Assembly: GCA_017480485.1 (NCBI GenBank) | Contig: JAFVAN010000025.1 | Coordinates: forward strand, 1 to 32,562 | Direction of reading: 5' to 3' | DNA: 32,562 bases | Origin: Ruminococcus sp. | GTDB taxonomy: Bacteria > Bacillota_A > Clostridia > Oscillospirales > Ruminococcaceae | Position numbers and translations under genes: made by a program | Shown: piece by piece, positions 1-7,718 of the stretch | Position numbering within the stretch: the stretch's first letter is position 1 | How the letters are laid out: each line of letters opens with the position of its first letter | Notes under the pieces: model-generated | Told to the model about the DNA's origin: nothing | Databases searched by the model: none | Seen by the model: only the letters and a program-made list of their open reading frames with translations

Positions 1-12
1 ACTCTTAATTAA
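1..12 (-). rRNA. 5' end of 16S rRNA gene (partial, runs off left edge)
   Basis: Read on the minus strand the window ends with TTAATTAAGAGT, which is how many 16S genes begin just before the universal sequence GTTTGATCCTGGCTCAG. Only about a dozen bases of the gene can lie inside the window, so the call rests on this short match plus the tandem strong promoters and the long untranslated leader upstream. The exact mature 5' end is not determinable. Confidence 0.6.
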
Positions 13-201
13 GTTGTATATCAAAGCGCTCTCGCGCCTTGCTATCCTTCTCAGCTTTTACACTGACTGTGCGTTTTTTAGTCTTTTCTTGACTTATTAC
101 TTCTCGTCTCTCAACTCAAAGTTTCTCAAGGGTTCTTCTTTTGCTTCGTTGTTATTCAATTTTCAAGCTGCTTTGCCATCCCTCTCCTGCGGAGTGGGTG
201 G
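13..201 (-). other. rRNA operon 5' leader
   Basis: About 190 bases between the proximal promoter and the presumed 16S start. No convincing gene is present on either strand. The minus strand contains TTGAAAATTGAATAACAA and runs of purine-rich unstructured sequence, which resemble the leader and antitermination (boxA-like) regions of Firmicute rRNA operons. Assignment is by position and resemblance. Confidence 0.55.
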
Positions 202-207
202 ACTTTT

Positions 208-236
208 ATTATAACACATTTGCGGCCGGATGTCAA
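208..236 (-). promoter_or_regulatory. Proximal rRNA promoter, sigma-A type
   Basis: Minus strand TTGACA, 17-base spacer, TATAAT: a perfect consensus promoter reading towards the left edge, away from the DUF4364 gene. It lies exactly 100 bases from a second promoter of the same layout, as in tandem P1/P2 rRNA promoters. Confidence 0.85.
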
Positions 237-307
237 GAACTTTATTTCTAAACGTTCTGTGAACCGCAGCCCGCGGCGTGTTCCGCTGTCTTTCCGACAG
301 CTTTATT

Positions 308-336
308 ATTTTATCACTTTCGCGGATGATTGTCAA
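308..336 (-). promoter_or_regulatory. Distal rRNA promoter, sigma-A type
   Basis: Minus strand TTGACA, 17-base spacer, TAAAAT. Same orientation as the promoter at 208-236 and 100 bases upstream of it. Confidence 0.75.
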
Positions 337-411
337 GCTTTTTTCAGCAATTTGTATATTCAGACAAAAACACAGCAAAAAGCCGAAAAATTATGTAGAA
401 AAAGCAGCAGA

Positions 412-449
412 AAACACAAAAGCCCCGAGGAGCACAGGGCTCTCGGGGC
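412..449 (-). terminator. Intrinsic terminator after the DUF4364 gene
   Basis: Minus strand GCCCCGAG ... CTCGGGGC, an 8-bp G+C-rich stem with further pairs inside, followed by TTTTGTGTTTT. It sits 12 bases beyond the stop codon of the DUF4364 gene and separates the aro cluster from the rRNA promoters. Confidence 0.85.
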
Positions 450-460
450 GGGTGATCTGT

Positions 461-1045
461 TCAGTCCTCATCCTGGGAGAGGTCTGGGACGTATTCCTCG
501 TTTGCGATGACATAGTCCAGGACCTTGCTGTAAAAGGCCGAGGGGTTCAGGGCTATCTTGGACCTGATGAACTCCGCCTGCTCCCTGTCGGGGGCCAGCA
601 GGGTCATATCCAGCAGGGTCATGCCCGCGTCCTGACAGACGCAGCGGACGGTACAGCCCGAGGGGGTCTCGGTGATCTCGAAGCTTGCCTCCTGCTCGGC
701 GCGAAGTCTTGCAAAGAGCTTGAGCCCCGCGGCGTATATCCTGTCGCGGACGCTCTTGTTCACAAGGGACTTAAAATCCACTGCGCCGCGTCTGCCGCTC
801 TCGGTGAGCACATAGACCTCGGTGCCCTGCTGCTCCTCGACGGCGACAGTGCCGTTATCCACCATCTGCTGGATGGCCTCGATGTAGAGAAAATAATTCA
901 CAACATTGTCCGAGGTAGCTATCTCCATCAGCTGGGCGGCGGTGACGGGCCTTGCTATCTTGTTCAGGAAGTACGCCAGAAGTATCTTCACCTCATAGAC
1001 ATCAACGGGGCTGAAGACCTCGGGGGTTATCTCGGAATATTCCAA
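461..1045 (-). CDS. DUF4364 family protein
   Basis: A 194-residue soluble protein resembling the DUF4364 family, which is common in Clostridia and has no firmly assigned function. The first ~90 residues look like a winged-helix fold (VKILLAYFLNKIARPVTAAQLMEIA...), suggesting DNA binding, followed by a mixed alpha/beta C-terminal half; this fold assignment is an inference from sequence pattern. The start is a TTG codon, chosen because a good AGGAGGG ribosome site lies 8 bases before it and no ATG is better placed. It is the last gene of the chorismate cluster, 27 bases after aroC, and ends at an intrinsic terminator. Family assignment is fairly sure, role unknown. Confidence 0.8.
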   Translation of the reverse strand: MEYSEITPEVFSPVDVYEVKILLAYFLNKIARPVTAAQLMEIATSDNVVNYFLYIEAIQQMVDNGTVAVEEQQGTEVYVLTESGRRGAVDFKSLVNKSVRDRIYAAGLKLFARLRAEQEASFEITETPSGCTVRCVCQDAGMTLLDMTLLAPDREQAEFIRSKIALNPSAFYSKVLDYVIANEEYVPDLSQDED

Positions 1046-1072
1046 AGGAACGCCCTCCTAACGTTTGAAAAC

Positions 1073-2164
1073 TCAGAAATTGGGGTAATCGAGCATGTGG
1101 TTGAGCAGCGCGATATTCACGGCCGCCTCAACGCAGGGAACGGCTCTCGGCACAACGCAGGGGTCGTGTCTGCCCTTGATGGCGATGGTCTCGTTCTTCA
1201 TCGCGGAATAGTCCACGGTCTCCTGGGGCTTTGCGATGGACGGTGTGGGCTTGAAGGCCACCCGAAGGGTTATTGGCATACCGGAGGAGATGCCCCCGAG
1301 GATGCCGCCGTGGAAGTTGGTGCGGGTGACAACATGGCCCTGATCGTTTACATAGAACTCGTCGTTGTTCTCGCTGCCCAGCATCTTGGCGGAGTTGAAG
1401 CCCGCGCCGAACTCGAGGCCCTTGACTGCGGGGATGCCGAAGATGAGCTGCGCAATGGAATTCTCCAGGCCGTCGAAGATGGGGGAGCCCACGCCTGCGG
1501 GAACGTTGATGGCGATGCACTCGATAACGCCGCCGACGCTGTCCTCGGCCTCCTTGGCCTTCTTGATGTCGTTTATCATCATCCTGCCCTTGCGCTCGCT
1601 GATGGTGGGGAAGGTCTTGCCCCGGAGGGTGAGGATATCGTCTCTTGTGGTACGGATAGAGTCGAAGCTCTCGTCCTTGATCTTGTGGATCTCGGCGATA
1701 TGGGCGCCGACGTAGATGCCGCGGCGCTCGAGTATCTGGCCCGCGACGGCTCCCGCAAAGCAGAGGGGTGCTGTCAGCCTGCCTGAGAAATGCCCGCCGC
1801 CTCTGGGGTCGGAGAAGCCTCTGTATCTGAGAGCTCCGGTATAATCAGCGTGTCCGGGCCTTGCAAGCTTCGAGAGCTTGAGGTAGTCGGTGGAATGCTG
1901 ATCTGTATTGGCGATGAAGGCGCAAAGGGGCGTGCCCGTGGTCTTGCCGTTGAAATAGCCGGACATGATCTGGGGCATATCCTTTTCTCTGCGCTGGGTG
2001 GCCGTCTGGTCCTTTCCGGGGGCGCGTCTGGCCATGAACTGCATAAGCTTGTCCATGTCGATGCTCTCTCCGGGAGGCATATTATCTATGCACACGCCTA
2101 TGGCGGGGCCGTGGCTCTCTCCAAATACAGAAAATGATATCCTATTGCTCCAGGTAGATGACAT
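1073..2164 (-). CDS. aroC: Chorismate synthase
   Basis: Converts 5-enolpyruvylshikimate-3-phosphate to chorismate, the last step of the shikimate pathway, using reduced FMN. The 363-residue protein has the usual length. It carries the N-terminal FGESHGPAIG signature (about residues 14-23), the RAPGKDQTATQRREKD region and the FSDPRGGGHFSGRLTAPLCFAGAVA segment that help build the FMN site. The ATG start is preceded by GGAGG at good spacing. It lies 51 bases after the NUDIX gene and 27 before the DUF4364 gene, all on the minus strand, so it is probably co-transcribed with aroA. No anomalies are seen. Confidence 0.97.
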   Translation of the reverse strand: MSSTWSNRISFSVFGESHGPAIGVCIDNMPPGESIDMDKLMQFMARRAPGKDQTATQRREKDMPQIMSGYFNGKTTGTPLCAFIANTDQHSTDYLKLSKLARPGHADYTGALRYRGFSDPRGGGHFSGRLTAPLCFAGAVAGQILERRGIYVGAHIAEIHKIKDESFDSIRTTRDDILTLRGKTFPTISERKGRMMINDIKKAKEAEDSVGGVIECIAINVPAGVGSPIFDGLENSIAQLIFGIPAVKGLEFGAGFNSAKMLGSENNDEFYVNDQGHVVTRTNFHGGILGGISSGMPITLRVAFKPTPSIAKPQETVDYSAMKNETIAIKGRHDPCVVPRAVPCVEAAVNIALLNHMLDYPNF

Positions 2165-2215
2165 TATCGTTCCTCCACTCTAAAAAATTTCTGTATATAT
2201 ATAGTACATTCGGCT

Positions 2216-2644
2216 TCACCGCCACACGCCGCGGCGGCCGGAAAAATAGTCTTCAAGCATCTTCTCGTGCTGGGCGCTGTAGATCTCCGGCAGCTCGTCG
2301 CCGCCGAACCAGCCGAGCTCGTCGGTCTCGATGTGGTCGCAGAAGAGCTCGCCGCCGATGATATGGGCGGTAAAGGAAGCGGTGATGGGCTGGTTGCCCG
2401 TCCTTCGGGAGATAAAGCCCGAATAGATGCCGCAGAGGGCGTCAACGGCCACATCAAGGCCTGTTTCCTCCTTGGCCTCCCGAACAGCTGTCTGTTCAAG
2501 GGTCTCGCCGTATTCCATGAGGCCGCCGGGCAGCCCCCATTTTCCGCAGTCGCAGCGCTTCGCGAGCAGCACCCTGCCCTCTTCGTCGGCAATGACGGTC
2601 ACAGCCGCGCCCAGTATGCGCTTTTCCGTAGCTTCCCCAGCCAA
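2216..2644 (-). CDS. NUDIX hydrolase
   Basis: A 142-residue hydrolase of nucleoside diphosphate-linked substrates. The NUDIX box is complete: GGLMEYGETLEQTAVREAKEETGL (about residues 40-63), with the REAKEE metal-binding core. The preceding strand VTVIADEEGRVLLAKR is typical of MutT/ADP-ribose pyrophosphatase-like members, but the substrate cannot be told from sequence. The start is a TTG codon only 3 bases after the aroA stop; the ribosome site GAGGAGG lies within the last aroA codons, suggesting translational coupling. Its placement between aroA and aroC is not explained by a known pathway role; a house-cleaning role is likely. Confidence 0.9.
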   Translation of the reverse strand: MAGEATEKRILGAAVTVIADEEGRVLLAKRCDCGKWGLPGGLMEYGETLEQTAVREAKEETGLDVAVDALCGIYSGFISRRTGNQPITASFTAHIIGGELFCDHIETDELGWFGGDELPEIYSAQHEKMLEDYFSGRRGVWR

Positions 2645-2647
2645 ATC

Positions 2648-3871
2648 TCAGGCCTCCTCGCTCCCGCCTCCAAGTCGGTCAAAGACCTCCCAGAAATCGG
2701 GGTAGCTCTTCGCAACGCACTCGGCGCCGCGGATAAGTATAGGTCCCTCGCTGCGTGTAGAGGCCACGGCCATAGCCATGGCTATCCTGTGGTCGCCGAA
2801 GGAATCCACCTCGCCGCCCGAAAGCCTGCCGACGCCCTCGATCTCAAGGCGGTCCTCAAAGGCTCGGGCTCTGCCGCCCGTGCGCTCTATGCAGTTGGAG
2901 ATGGCTGCCAGCCTGTCGGATTCCTTTATCCTGAGTCTTGCAACGTTTTCAAGCACCGTTCTGCCCTCGCAGAAGCAGCCCAGCACCGCCAGAACAGGCA
3001 CAAGATCGGGGATATCCGAGCAGTCGAGGCTGAAGGCTTTAAGGCCCACACCATTATTATACACCATCTCGCGGCAAATTTCAATAATTTTTTTGTCGCC
3101 CTGCGAAGAATTTACATTCAGTCCATTTATGGTGATGCTGTTGCCGATGGCGTTAGCCACCTCAAAGAAGGCCGCCTGAGACCAGTCGCCCTCTACGCGG
3201 GCATTGCAGGGCGAGAGCCTGCGGCACCGAACCAGATAGCCCTCGGGTATCTCCTCCACAGAGCCCCCGAACCGCGAGAGCACGTCGGCGGTGATATCCA
3301 CATAGGGGCGGCTCTCAAGGTGAGAGGTAAGCATCACTCTGCTGTCCCCCCGCAGCAGGCTCAGGGCAAAGAGCAGCCCCGTGATGAACTGGGAGGAAAC
3401 GTCCCCGGGCATCCTGTAGTCCCCCGCCGCCAGCCTGCCGCTGACCACAAAGGGCATGGAGCCGTTGTACATGAATCCTATCCCGTGCTTCGGCAGCTCC
3501 TCAAGATAGGGGGTGATGGGCCTCCGGGGCAGCCTGCCCCGCCCGATGAAGGTGGCCCTTATGCCCAGCGCCGCCGCCACGGGAATGAGAAATCTAAGGG
3601 TCGAGCCGCTCTCGCCGCAGTCCACCGAGGCTGCCTCGGGCGGGTCGGTAACGCCGTCCACGACGGCTGTGTCCCCCTCAAAGACTATTCTTGCGCCGAA
3701 GGCCTCCAAGGCCCCTGCGGTGGCCGCGATATCCTGAGACATGGCAAGCCCCGAGATCACGGACCTGCCCTTTGCCAATGCGGCAGCGATAAGCAGGCGG
3801 TGAGCCTCGCTCTTGGAGGGCGGTGCTGTTACCTCGCCCCTAAGTTTTTTCGGCACAAGAAGCTTGTCCAT
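2648..3871 (-). CDS. aroA: 3-phosphoshikimate 1-carboxyvinyltransferase (EPSP synthase)
   Basis: Joins shikimate-3-phosphate and phosphoenolpyruvate to form EPSP, the substrate of AroC. At 407 residues it is slightly short for the family but complete. Visible signatures are PPSKSEAHRLLIAAALAKG near residue 17, which binds the substrate phosphate, GESGSTLRFLIPVAAALG near residue 86, and the C-terminal KESDR and FGDHRIAMAMA segments. The ATG is preceded by GGAGG 8 bases upstream. Upstream lies the 1.3-kb repeat-filled gap separating it from aroB; no clear promoter for aroA was recognised there. Confidence 0.96.
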   Translation of the reverse strand: MDKLLVPKKLRGEVTAPPSKSEAHRLLIAAALAKGRSVISGLAMSQDIAATAGALEAFGARIVFEGDTAVVDGVTDPPEAASVDCGESGSTLRFLIPVAAALGIRATFIGRGRLPRRPITPYLEELPKHGIGFMYNGSMPFVVSGRLAAGDYRMPGDVSSQFITGLLFALSLLRGDSRVMLTSHLESRPYVDITADVLSRFGGSVEEIPEGYLVRCRRLSPCNARVEGDWSQAAFFEVANAIGNSITINGLNVNSSQGDKKIIEICREMVYNNGVGLKAFSLDCSDIPDLVPVLAVLGCFCEGRTVLENVARLRIKESDRLAAISNCIERTGGRARAFEDRLEIEGVGRLSGGEVDSFGDHRIAMAMAVASTRSEGPILIRGAECVAKSYPDFWEVFDRLGGGSEEA

Positions 3872-3941
3872 TGTTCATTCCTCCTTTTTTAATTCCCCCA
3901 CCAAGGTCTCAACTGTGCGCACACGATAAGTCTCAGCGCCT

Positions 3942-4165
3942 CCCCGGAGGGGAGGTGGGTGCCCTTGTTTATGAGGCGGCGTTGCAGCCGTTAGGGGGGC
4001 TTTGTGCGGGTGGTATCTATCAAGGCTGCTGTTTCGCGAGGGAGCTCCCTCGCACCACAGAGTTGTAAACGAGCTTGCGAGTGCTCACGCGAATTGCGCC
4101 GTGCGCGCTAGCACCCCCGGAGGGGAGGTGGGCGTCTTTGTGAATGAGGCGGCGTTGCAGCCGTT
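3942..4165. repeat. Direct repeat pair, 51 bp each
   Basis: Positions 3942-3992 and 4115-4165 are near-identical copies, sharing CCCCGGAGGGGAGGTGGG at the start and GAGGCGGCGTTGCAGCCGTT at the end, with a few changes between. A CCTCCCC/GGGGAGG hairpin word also occurs at 22709-22731, so this is probably part of a dispersed genomic repeat. No transposase is nearby. Confidence 0.8.
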
Positions 4166-4486
4166 CGGATGGCCTGCTGCGGGTGGGGGCCCGCAGGCCA
4201 GTGTTATTAAAATATTAAACCGCCAGTGGCGTTCATTCTGACATTTCCTGCCGCGCCGGGGCTGAAATATCCCACTCCTCCGGCGCTTCCCACGGGGCTT
4301 TGCGCTCTCAAAAAATTCTCCCTTTTCCACAAACTTCGGGTCTCAAATTTGTGCAAACATATGTTTTTATATTTAATTTAGTCACAAGCCCTGATCTGTT
4401 GCACGCAGGTGTGCAACAAAAGGGCCTTTTTTGCCTGTTTATAGGAGAGGCTTTTTGCGGGCGGCTTCGCGGGGGAGAGCATCGTT

Positions 4487-4813
4487 ACTTGTACAAGTTA
4501 CTTGTATAAGAATATAATAAAACTAATACTTGTACAAGTCTTATACAAGTTATATTATTATTAATACTTGTACAAGTATAAATCTGATATTATAAGCTTA
4601 TATTATCAGTCTTATATTATCAGATAATAATAAATAATAATTATATCATAAAAAATAATATTAAATAATAATTATATCATAAATAATAATATTAAATAAT
4701 AATATTAAATAATAATTATATCATAAATAATATTATTAAATATTATATCATAAATTTTATTATGTCATAATTATTATATCATAAATTATATTATTTTTTT
4801 ATTATGTCAAAAT
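4487..4813. repeat. A/T-only island with three repeat families
   Basis: More than 300 bases made almost entirely of A and T inside a G+C-rich chromosome. It begins with three perfect copies of the 12-bp palindrome ACTTGTACAAGT (4487-4498, 4528-4539, 4566-4577), spaced 41 and 38 bases, plus partial copies at 4500-4510 and 4540-4550. Two copies of CTTATATTATCAG follow. Then come about seven copies of TTAT(A/G)TCATAA or close variants (4641, 4672, 4716, 4743, 4760, 4774, 4803). It has no coding capacity. Its function is unknown; it could be protein-binding sites or simple replication slippage. Confidence 0.85.
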
Positions 4814-4899
4814 AGATATTATCTGCCCTTCGCCGCCTGCGGCGGCTCGGGAAGGGGGGCGGAAATGCATCCCACCCCGTTGGGGGGTGTGAGCATTTA

Positions 4900-5185
4900 C
4901 CGCCGAGTATCGCTCACCCCTCGGCAGTGCGCTTCTTGCCTCTTGCCTCTAAATTCTTGCTTCTAGTGGCTTTTACCGCCGAGTATCGCTCACCCTCGGT
5001 TGTGCGCTTCTTGCCTCTTGCCTCTAAATTCTTGCTTCTAGTGGCTTTTGCCGCCGAGATTTGCTCACCCCTCGGCGGTGCGCTTCTTGCCTCTTGCCTC
5101 TAAATTCTTGCTTCTAGTGGCTTTTGCCTCTAAATTCTTGCTTCTAGTGGCTTTTGCCTCTAAATTCTTGCTTCTAGTGGCTTTT
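4900..5185. repeat. Tandem repeat array (3 x ~75 bp plus 2 x 30 bp)
   Basis: Three units of 75-76 bp (4900-4975, 4976-5050, 5051-5125) begin with CCGCCGAG and end with CTTCTAGTGGCTTTT. They are followed by two exact extra copies of the last 30 bases (5126-5155, 5156-5185). The words GCCTCTTGCCTCT and TTCTTGCTTCTAG are also found in the dispersed repeats at 10532, 15733 and 19979, so the array seems to be an expanded member of that family. The unequal copies look like slippage products; a variable copy number between strains is likely. Confidence 0.88.
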
Positions 5186-5211
5186 GCTCACCTGAATGAT
5201 ATTTCCCGGGC

Positions 5212-6321
5212 TCAGAGCTCATCCAGCACTGCCCCGATCTCCTCCTCGGTGATCTCTCGGGCAAAGCAGTTATCGCCGAACTGCATCACGGCGCCTATCT
5301 CCTTCTGGAAAACGAAACGAAGCCTGCCGCTGCGCACCTTCTTGTCGGTGTAGAGCTTTTTGAGCAGGGCGCGCCTGTCGATGTATTCGGGGATGGTCAC
5401 GGGCAGCCCCGCACGGGCGCAGAGGGCAATGACCCTGTCGGCGTTCTCGCGGCTGATGTAGCCGTTCTTCTCGCCAAGACGGACCTCCGCCGCAAGGCCG
5501 ATGCTCACGGCCTCTCCGTGCAGCAGGCGGTAATCGGAGACGGTCTCCACCGCCCTGCCCACGGTGTGGCCAAGGTTCAGTATCTCTCTCAGGCCGCTTT
5601 CCCGCTCGTCCTGCATCACAACGCGGTACTTGATCTCGCAGTTCTTCTGTGCGATGTACTCGCAGGGTGCCGCCTCAAAGTCCAGTATCTCCTCGATGTG
5701 CTCCTCGAGGTAGTCAAACATCTCGCTGCTGCCGAGGCAGGCGTGCTTGATGGTCTCGGCAAGGCCGCTGGAAAGCTGACGGCGGGGCAGGGTCCTCCAG
5801 CAGTCGATGTCGATGTAGACCTTTCGCGGCTGGTTGAACATACCGATCAGGTTGGTCGCAAGAGGGGTGTCCACGGCGGTCTTGCCCCCGACGGAGGCAT
5901 CCGCCGCCGCCAGAAGGGTGGTGGCGTAGTTCACAAAGGGCACGCCCCGCCCGAAGGTCCCTGCCACAAAGCCCGCCAAGTCGGTGACAACACCGCCGCC
6001 GATGGCAACGACGCAGCAGTCCCGCCTGAACCCACGCTCCAGCATGGCGTCCTCCACCTGCTCCTTCATGGCGCGGGTCTTGGACTTTTCCCCTGCGGGG
6101 ATGGTGAAGAGCTCTGCCGCGAAACCCGCCTCTTTAAGCTTCTCCGTCAAGGCCTCGGCATAGAGGGGGGCAACGTTTGAGTCCGTCACCACCGCCAGCT
6201 TGGAGGCCCGCCCGCCGAGGCCGTTTTTCAGGTCCCGTATCAGGTCCTCTCCCAGTCCTCGGCCTATCTGTATATCGTAGCTGTCGTCAACTACCCTTTT
6301 AAGCTCACAGCGAAAATTCAT
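5212..6321 (-). CDS. aroB: 3-dehydroquinate synthase
   Basis: Cyclises DAHP to 3-dehydroquinate, the second shikimate step, using NAD and a divalent metal. The 369-residue length is normal. Family motifs include the NAD-binding IGGGVVTDLAGFVAGTFGRG segment (about residues 107-126), GGKTAVD (about 151), and the metal ligand region ILNLGHTVGRAVE (about 247-259). The ATG has AGGAG 7 bases upstream. A separate promoter precedes it at 6355-6383, so it is not dependent on aroF transcription. No stop or frame problem is seen. Confidence 0.96.
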   Translation of the reverse strand: MNFRCELKRVVDDSYDIQIGRGLGEDLIRDLKNGLGGRASKLAVVTDSNVAPLYAEALTEKLKEAGFAAELFTIPAGEKSKTRAMKEQVEDAMLERGFRRDCCVVAIGGGVVTDLAGFVAGTFGRGVPFVNYATTLLAAADASVGGKTAVDTPLATNLIGMFNQPRKVYIDIDCWRTLPRRQLSSGLAETIKHACLGSSEMFDYLEEHIEEILDFEAAPCEYIAQKNCEIKYRVVMQDERESGLREILNLGHTVGRAVETVSDYRLLHGEAVSIGLAAEVRLGEKNGYISRENADRVIALCARAGLPVTIPEYIDRRALLKKLYTDKKVRSGRLRFVFQKEIGAVMQFGDNCFAREITEEEIGAVLDEL

Positions 6322-6354
6322 CTTCCGTCTCCTTTACGGTTTTAATATTATTAT

Positions 6355-6383
6355 ATTATACTACAACTGTTCCCTGTTGTAAA
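6355..6383 (-). promoter_or_regulatory. Promoter for aroB
   Basis: Minus strand TTTACA, 17-base spacer, TATAAT, ending about 34 bases before the aroB start codon. The sequence downstream is A/T-rich and unstructured. Confidence 0.7.
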
Positions 6384-6422
6384 GCCCCGGGCGCATATAG
6401 GCGAAGCCGGAATGATCAAAAT

Positions 6423-6447
6423 ACCGCGCCGCAGGCGCACCTTATCT
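6423..6447 (+). repeat. Fragment of dispersed repeat
   Basis: ACCGCGCCGCAGGCGCACCTT followed by ATCTGA matches the hairpin-containing core of the repeats at 10532-10588, 15733-15855 and 19979-20080. It is followed by a short run of CCTCTAAC-type words up to the aroF stop codon. Relative to the aro genes it lies in the opposite orientation to the other copies. Confidence 0.65.
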
Positions 6448-6476
6448 GACCTCTAACCTCTAACATCTAACCTCTG

Positions 6477-7490
6477 TCAGCGCAGCTGACTGCGGCAGAA
6501 CTGCTCCATAGCCTTGATCTTCTTCATAGCGGCCGCGAACTGCTCGGGGGTGAGGGACTGTGCGCCGTCGCTCCAAGCGTTCTTGGGGTCGATGTGGACC
6601 TCTATCTCCAGAGCGTCAGCGCCTGCGGCAACTGCCACAAGAGACATGGGCTCTACCAGCGAGGCTATGCCCGTGGCGTGGCTGGGGTCGATGACTATGG
6701 GAAGGTGGGTCTTCTGTCTCAGCAGCGGAACGGCGGAGATATCAAGGGTGTTGCGGGTCTCGGGCTCGAAGGTGCGGATGCCCCTCTCGCAGAGGATGAC
6801 CTTGCTGTTGCCCTCGCTCATGATGTACTCGGCACTCATCAGCAGCTCCTGCAGGGTGGCGGAGAGGCCGCGCTTGAGCAGTACAGGCTTGTCGCAGCGG
6901 CCAAGGGCCTTTAACAGCGTGAAGTTCTGCATATTGCGGGCGCCCACCTGAACAACGTCCACGTCCGCGAAAAGGTCAAGGTCCGAGAGGTCCATGATCT
7001 CGGTGACGATGGGCAGGCCCGTTTCCTTTCTTGCCTGAAGCAGCAGCCTGATGCCCTCGGCGCCAAGGCCCTGGAAGGCGTAGGGCGAGGTCCTTGGCTT
7101 GAAGGCGCCGCCCCGCAGGAAGGTGGCTCCCGCCTCCTTAACGGCAATGGCTGTCTTCATCAGCTGGTCCTCGGTCTCTACGGAGCAGGGGCCTGCGATA
7201 ACGTTCAGCTCTCCGCCGCCGATGTGCCTGCCGCAGACCTCGATGACGGTGTCCTCGGGGTGGAAGCGGCGGTTGGCGTTCTTGTAGGGCTCCTGCACCC
7301 GCTTAACGCTCTCTACTACCTCCTTGGCCCTAACGTCGTCCAGGTCGATGGACGTGGTGTCGCCGATGAGGCCGATTATGCGGGAGTGAACGCCCGTTAC
7401 AAGATTGGTCTTTACGTCAAATCTGTGCAGCCACTCTACCAGCTCTGCTACCTGTTCTTCACTTGCGTTGTTTTTCAGTACGATCACCAT
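6477..7490 (-). CDS. aroF: 3-deoxy-7-phosphoheptulonate (DAHP) synthase
   Basis: Condenses phosphoenolpyruvate and erythrose-4-phosphate, the committed step to aromatic amino acids. The 337-residue protein has a ferredoxin-like N-terminal domain (about residues 1-70, beginning [14 protein letters not shown]), as in the feedback-inhibited Thermotoga-type enzymes, then the barrel with [37 protein letters not shown] and IDPSHATG. A longer reading from a TTG at 7514 is rejected: its first bases lie in the U-run of a terminator, while the ATG at 7490 has GGAGG 9 bases upstream. The gene is preceded by a promoter, an aromatic-rich leader peptide and an attenuator, so expression probably responds to charged aromatic tRNA. 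Confidence 0.96.
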   Translation of the reverse strand: MVIVLKNNASEEQVAELVEWLHRFDVKTNLVTGVHSRIIGLIGDTTSIDLDDVRAKEVVESVKRVQEPYKNANRRFHPEDTVIEVCGRHIGGGELNVIAGPCSVETEDQLMKTAIAVKEAGATFLRGGAFKPRTSPYAFQGLGAEGIRLLLQARKETGLPIVTEIMDLSDLDLFADVDVVQVGARNMQNFTLLKALGRCDKPVLLKRGLSATLQELLMSAEYIMSEGNSKVILCERGIRTFEPETRNTLDISAVPLLRQKTHLPIVIDPSHATGIASLVEPMSLVAVAAGADALEIEVHIDPKNAWSDGAQSLTPEQFAAAMKKIKAMEQFCRSQLR

Positions 7491-7504
7491 TTTTACATTC
7501 CTCC

Positions 7505-7543
7505 TAAAAATCAAAAAGCAGCCCGAACCGTGTTCAAGCTGCT
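7505..7543 (-). terminator. Attenuator terminator of aroF
   Basis: Minus strand AGCAGCUUGAAC-ACG-GUUCGGGCUGCU: a 12-bp stem (two G-U pairs) with a 3-base loop, followed by UUUUUGAUUUUU. The U-run abuts the aroF ribosome site, so termination here must be avoided for aroF to be expressed. The 5' arm can instead pair with GAGCUGU at 7589-7595. Confidence 0.92.
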
Positions 7544-7574
7544 TAAAGTTACCTGTTTATCAAGGATACCCGCC

Positions 7575-7676
7575 CTACTCGGCGCCAGACAGCTCACAAC
7601 ACGAAAAGACCTTAGCAAACCAGAAGCTAAAGCCGAAAAAGAAGTATGTAAAGACTGTCTTTACAGAGCTGTGCAT
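7575..7676 (-). CDS. aroF leader peptide (aromatic-rich)
   Basis: A 33-codon reading frame starting at ATG 7676 (AAAGGA ribosome site 8 bases upstream) and ending at TAG 7575. The peptide contains VFTYFFFGFSFWF: eight Phe codons in all (residues 9, 12, 13, 14, 16, 18, 20, 24), with Tyr11 and Trp19. It begins about 35 bases after the promoter and ends about 31 bases before the terminator arm. This is the layout of the E. coli pheA and trp leaders. ACAGCUC (7666-7672, codons 2-4) is the exact complement of GAGCUGU (7589-7595, codons 28-30), giving a 1:2 pair. GAGCUGU can also pair with the terminator 5' arm, giving a 2:3 antiterminator. Stalling at Phe codons should free region 2. Two in-frame upstream ATGs lack a ribosome site. 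Confidence 0.88.
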   Translation of the reverse strand: MHSSVKTVFTYFFFGFSFWFAKVFSCCELSGAE

Positions 7677-7718
7677 AGGGGACATCCTTTCCATTAAATG
7701 TCATTACTGGCAATAAGA

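Larger units (their letters stand above)
3872..5211. other. Large non-coding gap between aroB and aroA
   Basis: About 1.3 kb with no convincing gene: reading frames here are short, lack ribosome sites and consist of repeats. In order it holds a duplicated 51-bp segment (3942-3992 and 4115-4165), a perfect 18-bp palindrome between the copies (GCGAGGGAGCTCCCTCGC, 4036-4053), and a G+C-rich hairpin GGCCTGC...CCGCAGGCC near 4170-4199. It continues with a hairpin GTTGCAC-GCAGGT-GTGCAAC near 4397-4416 followed by AAAAGGGCCTTTTTT, an almost pure A/T island (4487-4813), and a tandem repeat array (4900-5185). An aroA promoter probably lies here but was not pinpointed. Confidence 0.7.

Noticed and set aside
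278..1786. Long plus-strand frame of 502 codons opposite the DUF4364 and aroC genes
   Set aside because: Antisense shadow of two clear genes in a G+C-rich genome; no ribosome site and no recognisable domain.
2267..3892. Plus-strand frame of 541 codons opposite the NUDIX and aroA genes
   Set aside because: Shadow frame; the minus-strand products have full catalytic motifs and this one has none.
4220..4245. CGCCAGTGGCGTTCATTC, similar to the gltB hexaloop region
   Set aside because: It folds best as CGCC-AGT-GGCG with a 3-base loop, is not followed by a terminator, and has no recognised promoter or gene.
3872..4509. Short frames in the aroB-aroA gap
   Set aside because: They run through repeats, lack ribosome sites and show no domain.
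4487..4813. Considered as a replication origin with iterons
   Set aside because: No replication initiator gene is in the window, no DnaA boxes were recognised, and repeat spacing in the second half is irregular.
4900..5185. Considered as a CRISPR array
   Set aside because: The units are almost wholly repeat with no unique spacers, unit lengths vary (75 and 30 bp), and no cas genes are present.
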